This document shows, piece by piece, positions 1 through 7,621 of a DNA stretch of 9,465 bases (position 1 is its first letter; the number at the start of each line of letters is the position of its first letter). This DNA is from Peptostreptococcaceae bacterium (lineage in GTDB: Bacteria; Bacillota_A; Clostridia; Peptostreptococcales; Anaerovoracaceae), in NCBI GenBank assembly GCA_016650135.1, contig JAENWH010000050.1:1-9465 (forward strand), read 5' to 3'. A program made the position numbers and the translations under genes. The notes below the pieces were generated by a model that was not told the origin of the DNA, searched no databases, and saw nothing but the letters and a program-made list of their open reading frames with translations.

Positions 1-108
1 ACCAAGTCTTGGTATTGCAGGAACATCAAATCAAAATTATGATGTTTTTTCGTCAATGCTCATTTGATTTACTCATTCTTTAGCTTCAGCCCATTTTTTA
101 TCTCTCAT
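1..108 (-). pseudogene. Second GH3 glycoside hydrolase, 5' remnant with in-frame stops (runs off left edge)
   Basis: Reading from the ATG at 106-108, which overlaps the end of the upstream GH3 gene by 11 nt, gives MRDKKWAEAKE, stop, VNQMSIDEKTS, stop, F, stop, FDVPAIPRLG. This is the recognisable N-terminal pattern of GH3 beta-glucosidases and beta-xylosidases (M-[ST]-x-x-EK-x-x-Q, then D-x-PAIPRLGI). The stops are TGA at 73-75, TAA at 37-39 and TGA at 31-33. Aligned to the intact paralogue next door (MSLTEKVNQM, residues 66-75), the TAA falls exactly where that protein has Gln74, consistent with CAA to TAA. A purine-rich AAGGAAGG lies at 113-120, so the original start was probably coupled to translation of the upstream GH3. 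Three stops in 36 codons argue for true decay rather than one base-call error. The rest of the gene lies outside the window, so whether any of it is still translated is unknown. Confidence 0.75.
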
Positions 109-2290
109 AAACCCTTCCTTGTAATTCGAATTTTGTGTGTAATAGAGCATGATTATCAGAAGATCCCCCAACATAGGCTATATAGGTAATAGGATCTACT
201 TTCCAATTCTTGTCAGTGTCATTATAATAAGCAAGTTCCCTTAACAAAATAAAAATCTCAACTTTCTTTTTTTCTCCAGGTGCTAATGAAACTCTTTTAA
301 AACCTCTTAAATCTTTTATATGACGCTCCACAATTGGATTGATATACCCAACATACACTTCAATAATTTCTTCTCCATCTACTTGTCCAACATTCTGAAC
401 ATCCACACTGATAGTAATTTCTTTATCGGTAATAGCTTCAATACAAAGAGATGAATACTCATATTGTGTATAACTCAGCCCATACCCAAAGGGATAAGTC
501 ACTTTTTGATTATATTTATCAGCTGCAAAATAGCCATGATAATAATCATAATTAATCGTATCCAGATGCAAACCGAAATAAGGTAATTGTTGAGGAGTTG
601 CATGAATTGTTACAGGAAGTTTACCGCTTGGATTTACTTCACCAAAGATGATTTCTCCAAGTGCTGTCCCTCCTTCCATTCCAGGATACCATTGCATTAA
701 AATTGCTTTTACATCATTACACCATGGCTCAACTTGAATGGCACTGCCGCCTTGAAGTACTACAAGAGTATTTTCATTACCTTCAGTTGCAGCTTCAATA
801 ATTTCAATATCTGTCGCATGAAGAGAAAGATTAAGTCGATCGCCGCCTTGAGGAGCATCATTTGAAGGAAGGAAATATTCACCTTCATCAAGATGTGTCA
901 AACCGACAAAAACGACAACAACATCACAATTTTTTCCTTTCTGTCTGACTTCATCAGGAATTATCCCTCTAACAAATTCAACTTCAATCTCCGAGCCAGC
1001 CGCTTTCTTAATGCCATCTAATGCTGAAACAATATAACTTGGATAAACTGCGGAACTTCCTTTACAATCTCCAACACTTCCAAGTAATGCTTGATCTCCT
1101 ACAACTAAAATCTTCTTAAATTTATTTTTCTTAAAAGGTAATAATCCTTCATTTTTTAGAAGTACTGCTGACTTTCTCGCAGCTTCAAGGGCTATTTTTG
1201 CATGCTCTTCATTTCCTACATCAGACTTACTGTACACTTTCCCTTCTTCAACATGGGCAAAGCGTATCTTTTCTCTTAATATCCTTCTCACCGCATCATC
1301 AATCTTGTCTTCAGCAACTTCACCATTTTCCACAGCTTCTACAAGCTTATGTCCATAAAACTGCGTTGTATTCATTTCAATATCGAGTCCGGCATTTGCT
1401 GGGTCGACAGTTCCTCTAATTCCATAACCAAAGTCAGACATGACAAAACCTTGAAAACCCCACTCCTTTTTTAAGATTTCGCTCAGGAGGTATGCATTGT
1501 GTCCACACCATTCACCTCTCAATTTGTTGTAGGCACTCATTACGGAAGCGGCACCGCTATCGATGCATTTTTTAAAATGAGGAAGATACATTTCTCTCAG
1601 AACTCTTTCACTTAGCTCAACACTCACTCTAAAACGAGCATTTTCAATACTATTGGCTGCAAAATGCTTAATACAGGCCATTACATGATTTTGAACACCT
1701 ATGGTTAAGGCAGAACCCATTTCACCTTGAACGAAGGGGTCTTCTCCATAGCTTTCTTGAGCCCGTCCCCAACCAGGATGCCTCAAAAGATTCATACATA
1801 CACCGGCAAAGAAATTAGCACCACCAGCTTTTGACTCTATACCGATAATATCTCCGATTTTTTGCTCTAATTCTTTATCAAAAGTTGCAGCTCTGGCAAT
1901 TGAAACAGGAAAAGCAGTTGAATGATACCCCATTACAACGCCTGTTGGTCCATCAGTAAACTTAATTGCTGGAATGTTATTCTTTATATCTTCACCAGCA
2001 TAATACGCTCCACTGTTATAACGGTCATAGATAAACGTTGAAATAGCGGGAGTATAGTCTGCTGACATTTGATTGACTTTTTCAGTTAAACTCATTTTTT
2101 GCATAAGGTTTGTAATGAAATCTTCAACTTCATCATTTGAGACCGCTGCCAAACATCCCCATTCAGTATTGAGGTGAACGGGTGGATTCCTTTTGATTTC
2201 TTGTAAAACAGCCTCTCTCACCTTTGCTAAACGAGCAGAAGTCATTGATGTTATTTGATCGATATTATCAAATTTAATATATTCACTCAT
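98..2290 (-). CDS. GH3 family beta-glycosidase (beta-glucosidase/beta-xylosidase type), cytoplasmic
   Basis: A 730-residue retaining exo-glycosidase that should release terminal beta-linked sugars from imported oligosaccharides. Visible GH3 landmarks: the EK-x-x-Q start of the TIM barrel near 70-75, TDGPTG at 112-117, the RHPGWGR block at 170-176 and YGEDP at 181-185, KHFAAN at 208-213, and the nucleophile in FVMSDFGYG (Asp286). The alpha/beta sandwich domain spans about 370-560, with GSS at 411-413 and GGDR at 482-485. A C-terminal fibronectin III-like domain is seen around 635-685 (GEEIIEVYVG, LRGFKRVSLAPGEKK). I see no PA14 insert. There is no signal peptide, so it acts in the cytoplasm. 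About 55 residues precede the usual barrel start and their role is unclear. The start is supported by AAAAGGAG at 2298-2305, 7 nt before ATG. It follows the response regulator by 90 nt. Exact substrate cannot be read from sequence; the acid/base residue was not assigned. Confidence 0.95.
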   Translation of the reverse strand: MSEYIKFDNIDQITSMTSARLAKVREAVLQEIKRNPPVHLNTEWGCLAAVSNDEVEDFITNLMQKMSLTEKVNQMSADYTPAISTFIYDRYNSGAYYAGEDIKNNIPAIKFTDGPTGVVMGYHSTAFPVSIARAATFDKELEQKIGDIIGIESKAGGANFFAGVCMNLLRHPGWGRAQESYGEDPFVQGEMGSALTIGVQNHVMACIKHFAANSIENARFRVSVELSERVLREMYLPHFKKCIDSGAASVMSAYNKLRGEWCGHNAYLLSEILKKEWGFQGFVMSDFGYGIRGTVDPANAGLDIEMNTTQFYGHKLVEAVENGEVAEDKIDDAVRRILREKIRFAHVEEGKVYSKSDVGNEEHAKIALEAARKSAVLLKNEGLLPFKKNKFKKILVVGDQALLGSVGDCKGSSAVYPSYIVSALDGIKKAAGSEIEVEFVRGIIPDEVRQKGKNCDVVVVFVGLTHLDEGEYFLPSNDAPQGGDRLNLSLHATDIEIIEAATEGNENTLVVLQGGSAIQVEPWCNDVKAILMQWYPGMEGGTALGEIIFGEVNPSGKLPVTIHATPQQLPYFGLHLDTINYDYYHGYFAADKYNQKVTYPFGYGLSYTQYEYSSLCIEAITDKEITISVDVQNVGQVDGEEIIEVYVGYINPIVERHIKDLRGFKRVSLAPGEKKKVEIFILLRELAYYNDTDKNWKVDPITYIAYVGGSSDNHALLHTKFELQGRVYER

Positions 2291-2317
2291 TAAATAGCTC
2301 CTTTTATAACGTAACTA

Positions 2318-2338
2318 TATCATCGCATTGCAATGATA
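2318..2338 (-). promoter_or_regulatory. Hairpin / palindrome in the GH3 leader
   Basis: On the minus strand TATCATTGC and GCGATGATA pair as a 9-bp stem (one G.U) around a three-base AAT loop. Inside it, CATTGCAATG (2326-2335) is a perfect 10-bp DNA palindrome. There is no T-run after it, so it is not an intrinsic terminator. It ends about 13 nt before the GH3 ribosome-binding site. It could be an operator, a 5' mRNA-stabilising stem or a processing site; the sequence does not decide between these. Confidence 0.45.
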
Positions 2339-2341
2339 GAT

Positions 2342-2370
2342 ATTAAATTTTCCATCTATTTTATTGAAAA
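2342..2370 (-). promoter_or_regulatory. Candidate sigma70-type promoter for GH3
   Basis: TTTTCA (2365-2370, four of six matches to TTGACA) and TTTAAT (2342-2347, five of six to TATAAT) are separated by 17 nt in the response regulator-GH3 gap. If used, transcription would start at or just before the leader hairpin, placing the stem at the 5' end of the mRNA. In DNA this AT-rich such matches arise often by chance. Confidence 0.25.
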
Positions 2371-2380
2371 AACTATCGTA

Positions 2381-3952
2381 TTAATTCTTATGAGTTCTAT
2401 TTTCTTTACGATAGGCTGTCGGAGAAAGTCCAAAGTTTCTTTTAAAAGCACTGGAAAAGTAGTTTATGTCGTGAAAACCTAACATTCCAGCAATTTTACC
2501 TGTTGGAAAATTTGTATTGTTGAGTAAATATTGAGCCTTTTCATTGCGCATTTTTGTAACATATTCATTACATCCCATGCCGATTTCTTTTTTGAAAAGC
2601 CTTGAAAAATAATTTGATGTATAATTGAACTTCTTAGCTAAGAAAGAAACACCAATATCTTTATTCAAATTACATTTTATATATGATGTAGCATTACTAA
2701 TGACATCATTGGATTGTAATTGCTCTTCTTCAATATATAAAAATTCTATGGAACCCTTGGTTATGGAGAGTGCATCATCTTTAGTAGCAAGAGTAAGAGC
2801 CTCCATGAGATCCTTCATCTTTCCTTTTTGCATAGATTTATGACTTTTATCATAAAATTCATAATATAAATCACTCGTCAATTCAAAGCAATAATGACGT
2901 AATTCATCAGTGGATATATTGAATACCAATAGGGACTTAACAAATTCATCAAATTGCATCATAACTTGATTTTTATCCATTATTACATGACACATTGTAT
3001 TTTTAATTTTAATAAATAAATCAGAGTACTCTTCTTTATTAAAACAAGATTGCTTTATTTGATAATCCTTCCGTAACTCTTCTCTTTTTTCATTGATTGT
3101 AAAAGTAGTTTCATTATAGGAAATATTGAGATGTGCTAAACCTTTTACTTTGCTTCCAATTCTAAAAGAAGGAGGATTGTATCCTTTTAAAACAATATCT
3201 TTTTTTATATCATTTATTATTTCTTCAATAGGTACCTTTAAGCTTTTAGTAAAAAAGATTAATATTATTTTTTTATTACTTTCTCTGATGCTCAGGCCTA
3301 TTTCTTTAGTATCAACTATTTTTATGCAGACTTGCATTAATATATTACCATTGAGATAGTCCCTATTGGCATTATACATTTCAGTTGAACTGAAAAGTGT
3401 TACAACTTGGACTATTTGATCTGGATCAAAAAACATATTTAAATTGAGTAGCCCTTGCTCTTTATCTGATAGAGACTTTCCATGAAAGAGTTTTACAAAT
3501 ATCTCTTGGAAATTAATTTGTAATTCTGTTCCAACTGTACGATGGATAAAAGGCTCTTTTCGTTTAGAAATAGATAAATCATCTAAGTATTTAACTTGTT
3601 TCTTTATGACATCAATTAATATTTCTTTTCCGATAGGCTTTAATAAATAATCGAGTACATCAAGTCGAAGACTTTCTCTTGCATATTCAAAATCATCATA
3701 TCCTGATAAAACTATTATCCTTACCTCTGGATAATCCCTTTTACATCTTGCTATGAGTTCTAATCCATTCATTTCATTCATATTAATATCACTAAACATG
3801 ATATCAATATGTTGAGTGGTTAATAATTTCAAAGCTTCAATACCACTAGCCACGGTAAAAACTTCATCAACACCTAAAGGAAGCCAATCAATAGCTGCCT
3901 TTATACCATTTCTTATCATTATTTCATCATCAACGAGAAGCAATTTATACAT
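2381..3952 (-). CDS. Response regulator, REC plus AraC-type DNA-binding domain (YesN-like)
   Basis: A 523-residue transcription factor partnered with the kinase encoded just upstream. The receiver domain (about 1-120) has the acidic pair Asp8-Asp9, the phospho-acceptor Asp55 in FSDINMNEMNG, Ser83 in VLSGYDD and Lys105 in LLKPI. A poorly conserved middle section of about 290 residues follows, as is usual in YesN-type regulators. The last roughly 105 residues form the two helix-turn-helix AraC/XylS domain, recognisable by FNYTSNYFSRLFKKEIG and LGFHDINYFSSAFKRNFGLSPTAYR. The gene starts 2 nt after the kinase stop with AAAGGGG at 3958-3964 as ribosome-binding site, so the pair is translationally coupled. 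By family precedent it activates the adjacent transporter and hydrolase genes; its binding site was not identified. Confidence 0.93.
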   Translation of the reverse strand: MYKLLLVDDEIMIRNGIKAAIDWLPLGVDEVFTVASGIEALKLLTTQHIDIMFSDINMNEMNGLELIARCKRDYPEVRIIVLSGYDDFEYARESLRLDVLDYLLKPIGKEILIDVIKKQVKYLDDLSISKRKEPFIHRTVGTELQINFQEIFVKLFHGKSLSDKEQGLLNLNMFFDPDQIVQVVTLFSSTEMYNANRDYLNGNILMQVCIKIVDTKEIGLSIRESNKKIILIFFTKSLKVPIEEIINDIKKDIVLKGYNPPSFRIGSKVKGLAHLNISYNETTFTINEKREELRKDYQIKQSCFNKEEYSDLFIKIKNTMCHVIMDKNQVMMQFDEFVKSLLVFNISTDELRHYCFELTSDLYYEFYDKSHKSMQKGKMKDLMEALTLATKDDALSITKGSIEFLYIEEEQLQSNDVISNATSYIKCNLNKDIGVSFLAKKFNYTSNYFSRLFKKEIGMGCNEYVTKMRNEKAQYLLNNTNFPTGKIAGMLGFHDINYFSSAFKRNFGLSPTAYRKENRTHKN

Positions 3953-3954
3953 TT

Positions 3955-5694
3955 TTACCCCTTTTGTTCCAACCGTAATAGTCTTATCTCAACTGTTATT
4001 CCACCCTGATTATTATCAAAATAGGTAAGTCCACAATCCTTACCACAGTACAATTGCAACCTTTTATCTACATTATAAATCCCATAACCTTGTGAAGGTT
4101 TTTTCTCCAAGAAAGTAGCATTGATTTCACTTGCTGACTTTAAGCTTTTAACAGAACCCGTATCAGATAAATATAAACAATAAAATTTCCCATCCCGTTT
4201 ACAGGTAAGGTTGACAACGCCTTTATTTCCCATCTTTACTCTAATTCCGTGATAAATTGCATTTTCCACCAATGGCTGTAATGTTATTTTAGGAATTAAA
4301 AGAGACATAAAGTCTTCATCTATAGCAAAGTTACTTTCAAGGATATCTCCAAATCTCATGTTTTGAATCACCAAATAATTATTGGTCAGTTCTATTTCTT
4401 TTTTAAGCGTTATGATTTCATTTCCATTGTTTAAGCTCGTTTTATAATAAGCGCCAAGCGCTATAACCATGGTAGCTATGGTTTCATTACCATCAGCTAA
4501 GGCCTGCCAATGAATACACTCTAATGTATTATAGAGAAAATGAGGTTTGATCTGAGCTTGAAGCATATAGTATCTTAATCGCTCTTTTGTTTTTTGCTCT
4601 TCTTTAACCTGAATAATCAAAATATTGATTTCATCCATCATCTCATTAAACCCTTTTGCTATTTGCGTAAAATCTGGACCAAAAGTTTCATAATCAATTT
4701 GATGTTGTACATTACCGTTATCTTTTACTTCTTTCATAGCTTTAACAACAATGTTCATAGGAGTGTAAGCGTTAAACAGGAGTATTCTAAAAATAAAGAA
4801 AAATATCACTAAAAACATAATTATTAATAAAATAAGAGGCAAAAATATTTCAGGCAGGAAACTGGTAAGGATATTGGCATTGATGTAATCGACTAAAAAT
4901 AATGTTGTTCCGTCAACTTTATGGTAAAAATAGTAGCTCCCTTCCCCTTTATAGAATCCGCTCGTTCCTTGTAACTTATCGGTTAAAAAATCACTCTCTA
5001 GGGAAGATGCTATTACTTTCCCTTCTTGAGTAAGAACCATTTGAGAAGATTTATTTTCTATTATATTTTGTAGTGTTTGGTCTTCAACAGCAAAACAGAG
5101 ATATCCGATGGTGTGGTTTAAAGTCGTAGCAGAATTAATGGGAAAGTATATATTCAAATAGGGATTTTCTTTAGGAAAATAACTATTGGAAAAAGATAGA
5201 CTAAAACTACTGTCGTTGAAGGGAACCCTGTTATGGAAATCATTATTGTAGGAAACTTTCGGTTCCATCGTCTTTAAACTATGGCTGGTACAAGCAAAAA
5301 TATAATCATCAATTTCTCGGTCAAATATTGTAACAAAAAAGAGATTGCTATCTGCCTCGCAGATACTCTTCACACTACTGCGAGCAATATCATTTTTGTC
5401 ATAATAGAGATTACTATTATCTTTAGTTGCTTCCAAGAATTCTTGAACACTAGGAGAAAGAGACAAAGCATAAGAAAGATTAATATATGATTGGATTGAC
5501 TTTGAAAAATTGTTAGATTCTCTCTCGATTATCTCCTGTTCTTCATTTATAGTATTTTTATTCGATTCATGTTGCAAAAGCAAGATAGTAGCAGAGAGCA
5601 ACAAAATGGAAAAAAGACAAAAAGCTACCGTTGTATATAAATAAATCTTTTGATTTAATTTTAATCGACGTTTCTTTACACTTCGTCTTTCCAT
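3955..5694 (-). CDS. Sensor histidine kinase, YesM-like, membrane-bound
   Basis: A 579-residue kinase. After a basic N-terminus there is a transmembrane helix at about 17-40, an extracytoplasmic sensor region at about 41-280, and a second helix at about 283-307 (a run of Leu, Ile and Phe). A HAMP-like linker at about 308-365 leads into a coiled segment, then the His_kinase family domain with QAQIKPHFLYNTLE (phosphorylated His385). The ATPase domain shows LQPLVENAIYHG (N box, Asn478), SDTGS (Asp511) and QGYGIYNV (535-542). This architecture is typical of YesM kinases that sense sugars and pair with YesN regulators. Start supported by AAAGGAG at 5701-5707, 6 nt before ATG. It lies between permeases and hydrolase, pointing to an oligosaccharide cue, sensed directly or through the binding protein. 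The sensor domain matches no specific ligand family I can name; a dCache-like fold is possible. Confidence 0.93.
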   Translation of the reverse strand: MERRSVKKRRLKLNQKIYLYTTVAFCLFSILLLSATILLLQHESNKNTINEEQEIIERESNNFSKSIQSYINLSYALSLSPSVQEFLEATKDNSNLYYDKNDIARSSVKSICEADSNLFFVTIFDREIDDYIFACTSHSLKTMEPKVSYNNDFHNRVPFNDSSFSLSFSNSYFPKENPYLNIYFPINSATTLNHTIGYLCFAVEDQTLQNIIENKSSQMVLTQEGKVIASSLESDFLTDKLQGTSGFYKGEGSYYFYHKVDGTTLFLVDYINANILTSFLPEIFLPLILLIIMFLVIFFFIFRILLFNAYTPMNIVVKAMKEVKDNGNVQHQIDYETFGPDFTQIAKGFNEMMDEINILIIQVKEEQKTKERLRYYMLQAQIKPHFLYNTLECIHWQALADGNETIATMVIALGAYYKTSLNNGNEIITLKKEIELTNNYLVIQNMRFGDILESNFAIDEDFMSLLIPKITLQPLVENAIYHGIRVKMGNKGVVNLTCKRDGKFYCLYLSDTGSVKSLKSASEINATFLEKKPSQGYGIYNVDKRLQLYCGKDCGLTYFDNNQGGITVEIRLLRLEQKG

Positions 5695-5804
5695 TTATCG
5701 CTCCTTTACTGTACACCAAATTTCCTTTTAAAGAACTCTTAAAATTGAAAAATCTTCAGAATTACCTGTTACTAAAAATGTCCATTTTGTGATTTTTCTC
5801 ATAA
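5695..5804. repeat. Permease-kinase gap with two weak inverted repeats
   Basis: This 110-bp gap holds AAAATG-TC-CATTTT at 5775-5788, which can form only a 5-bp all-weak stem with a 4-base loop followed on the minus strand by a short T-run. It also holds TTTTAA/TTAAAA arms at 5726-5731 and 5739-5744, extendable by two pairs with one bulge. Neither is convincing as a terminator. The second could be an operator or part of a kinase promoter, but no clear -35/-10 pair stands out. The gap leaves open whether kinase and regulator are transcribed with the transporter or separately. Confidence 0.25.
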
Positions 5805-6644
5805 TTAACCTTTTATAGCACCAGCAGTTATTCCTTTGACTAATTTATCCTGAAAAAAGATAAAAAGTATCACCATTGGTAATATTGTTAAAGATAAAAC
5901 AGCCATAATCATAGGGATATTCATTGCATATTGTCCTTGGTATTCCCAAATTGCTAAAGGCAAAGTCCTGTTAGGTGCAGATTGTGTTAAAGTGTAAGCA
6001 AAAATAAATTCATTCCATATATTTACTCCATTATATATTGCAAGTGTTGAAAGACCTGGAGTAGAAAGAGGAAGTATTATATTAAAAAAAGTTTTATATT
6101 TATTACATCCATCAATCTCTGCCGCTTCTTCCATTTCTTTTGGAAGTCCTTTCATAAAACTAGTCAATATAAAAACAGATATTGGAACCCCAAATGCAAT
6201 ATAGGGGCCAATTAATGACCAAATAGTATCATATAAACCTATAACGTTAGTCATTTTAAAAATAGGAATTAATGTAATATGAACAGGAATTGACATACAT
6301 GCAATAATTATAACATATATAGTGCCAGAAAACTTAAATTTAAAACGGGATAATGGATATGAAGCACATGCTGTGAAAAACAAAAGAAATATTAATGTTA
6401 CAACTAATACTAATATACTATTTAATAAATAATGAAAAAATCCCCCATTTAAAACTGTAATAAAATTAGATATATCAAATTTAGTTGGTATGGAAAAAAC
6501 GCCATTAACTAATATTTCAAACTTACCTTTAAAAGAATTTAATATCATATAAATAAAGGGAATAATTGAAATTAAAAAATAAGTTACTGCCAAAATAATG
6601 GCAACTATCCATGAAATTTTAATTTTGTATTTAGATCTCACCAT
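5805..6644 (-). CDS. ABC sugar transporter permease, MalG/UgpE-like
   Basis: A 279-residue inner-membrane permease of the carbohydrate uptake transporter-1 family. It has about six hydrophobic helices and the EAA loop that docks the ATPase at about 169-197 (EMEEAAEIDGC to LPLSTPG). It ends with GITAGAIKG, the usual tail of MalG-type subunits. I chose the ATG at 6642-6644, not the in-frame ATG 17 codons upstream at 6695. The chosen ATG lies one nucleotide after the stop of the partner permease and has AGGAG at 6655-6659; the longer form would overlap the partner by 50 nt and add an atypical N-terminus. With the upstream permease it should form the translocation channel. Substrate inferred only from context: an oligosaccharide suited to GH3 cleavage. 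Confidence 0.94.
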   Translation of the reverse strand: MVRSKYKIKISWIVAIILAVTYFLISIIPFIYMILNSFKGKFEILVNGVFSIPTKFDISNFITVLNGGFFHYLLNSILVLVVTLIFLLFFTACASYPLSRFKFKFSGTIYVIIIACMSIPVHITLIPIFKMTNVIGLYDTIWSLIGPYIAFGVPISVFILTSFMKGLPKEMEEAAEIDGCNKYKTFFNIILPLSTPGLSTLAIYNGVNIWNEFIFAYTLTQSAPNRTLPLAIWEYQGQYAMNIPMIMAVLSLTILPMVILFIFFQDKLVKGITAGAIKG

Positions 6645-6645
6645 A

Positions 6646-7551
6646 TTAATTAGTCTCCTGATTTTTTTGTAATAGTTTAAAGGTAATAATTGCAATAAGG
6701 GAAATCAAAATAAACATACCAGCTGCAACAGTTGAACCATACCCCATATTGAACGTTTTAAAAGACTCTCTATACATATAGGTTGCCATCAATTCTGAAG
6801 CTGTCCCAGGTCCACCACCAGTCATAACAAACACTAAATCGAAATACTTCAGAGAACCTACCATCGACATAATAGCTCCGGTATAGAGCGCTGGTTTGAG
6901 AAGAGGCAGTGCTATCTTCCAAAAATACTGACTTCTATTAGCACCATCAATGAGAGAAGCTTCATAGACTTCTTCTGGAATTCCAGAATAAGCAGCCATG
7001 GTATACACCATATAAAAAGGAGTGAAACGCCAAGCAATAATTCCAATAATAGTATAAAGAACTGTTTGGGGATTTCCCAATAAATCAATATTTTTACCGC
7101 CAAAAAAGTTTGAAATAGTACTAATGACCCCACCATTACTCGAAAGTACATAGGAAAACAAGAATCCTATAGCAACCGACGACATCAACATAGGAATAAA
7201 CCAGACAACTTTGAATATTGTTGATTTCTTACCAGAAAACTCGATAAAAGTTGCAAGTGCTGTGCCAAGGGGAATTTGGATTACAATAGAAAAAATCATA
7301 ACAATAATATTGTTTTTAAAGGCTGCCCAAAAGTGTTTATCTTTCAGTAAAAAAAACCAATTTGAAAATCCAATGCTCTTTTTATCTGCGGAAATACCAT
7401 TCCATTGATATCCACTAAGGCGGAAAGTATCTATTATAGGGTAAAATACATAAACGACAAGTAATATCAATACGGGAAGAAGAAATAAATATGCCGCTTT
7501 ATTTGCTTGTCTATCTCTTGTCGCTCTGAGCGATAGTTGCCTTGTTTCCAT
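6646..7551 (-). CDS. ABC sugar transporter permease, MalF/UgpA-like
   Basis: A 301-residue inner-membrane subunit of a CUT1-type sugar importer. Helices are seen at about 19-40, 80-102, 112-135, 163-188, 222-243 and 273-293. The EAA loop covers about 193-221 (EEVYEASLIDGANRSQYFWK, then PLLKP). MTGGGPGT at 243-250 is the characteristic MalF-type motif between the last helices. A charged cytoplasmic N-terminus of about 18 residues precedes the first helix. The start is supported by AAGGAG at 7558-7563, 6 nt before ATG. It follows the binding-protein gene after a 70-bp gap containing a terminator-like hairpin, so its expression is probably lower than that of the binding protein. It pairs with the MalG-like subunit immediately downstream. 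Confidence 0.94.
   Translation of the reverse strand: METRQLSLRATRDRQANKAAYLFLLPVLILLVVYVFYPIIDTFRLSGYQWNGISADKKSIGFSNWFFLLKDKHFWAAFKNNIIVMIFSIVIQIPLGTALATFIEFSGKKSTIFKVVWFIPMLMSSVAIGFLFSYVLSSNGGVISTISNFFGGKNIDLLGNPQTVLYTIIGIIAWRFTPFYMVYTMAAYSGIPEEVYEASLIDGANRSQYFWKIALPLLKPALYTGAIMSMVGSLKYFDLVFVMTGGGPGTASELMATYMYRESFKTFNMGYGSTVAAGMFILISLIAIITFKLLQKNQETN
6655..6659 (-). promoter_or_regulatory. Ribosome-binding site that sets the start of the MalG-like permease
   Basis: AGGAG on the minus strand lies inside the last codons of the upstream permease, 10 nt before the ATG at 6642-6644. This placement selects that ATG over the upstream in-frame one and implies translational coupling of the two permeases. 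Confidence 0.75.
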
Positions 7552-7566
7552 TCTTATCTCCTTAAG

Positions 7567-7607
7567 AAAAAAATAGCTACTGTATGTTTCCTACAGTCAG
7601 TAGCTAT
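7567..7607 (-). terminator. Hairpin plus T-run between binding-protein and permease genes (leaky terminator)
   Basis: On the minus strand ATAGCTACTG (7598-7607) and CAGTAGCTAT (7573-7582) form a perfect 10-bp stem with a 15-nt loop, followed by T's to 7567. Because ACTG is duplicated in the 5' arm, an alternative 12-bp stem also forms: ATAGCT plus the second ACTGTA pairing with TACAGT plus AGCTAT, with a 4-nt bulge and a 7-nt loop. It starts 14 nt after the binding-protein stop and ends just before the permease ribosome-binding site. This is a common position for partial termination or 3'-end protection that keeps binding protein in excess over permeases. Confidence 0.75.
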
Positions 7608-7621
7608 CTAATTGACGATAA

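Noticed and set aside
31..75. Stop-codon reassignment (TGA or TAA read as sense) to rescue the second GH3
   Set aside because: All six intact genes end in TAA at family-typical lengths and code Trp with TGG, so standard decoding holds; TAA as well as TGA would have to be sense.
1198..1419. Plus-strand open frame of 73 codons inside GH3
   Set aside because: It is antisense to conserved GH3 barrel sequence, has no ribosome-binding site and no protein-like motif. The same applies to the other plus-strand frames at 2625-2843, 3126-3359, 3816-4028, 4594-4812, 5281-5490 and 7211-7408.
6645..6695. Upstream in-frame ATG giving a 296-residue MalG-like permease
   Set aside because: It would overlap the partner permease by 50 nt and add an atypical N-terminus; the ATG at 6642-6644 has AGGAG at the right distance and one-nucleotide spacing from the preceding stop.
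6912..7151. Second minus-strand frame within the MalF-like permease
   Set aside because: Alternate-frame shadow of a clearly conserved permease; no start signal.
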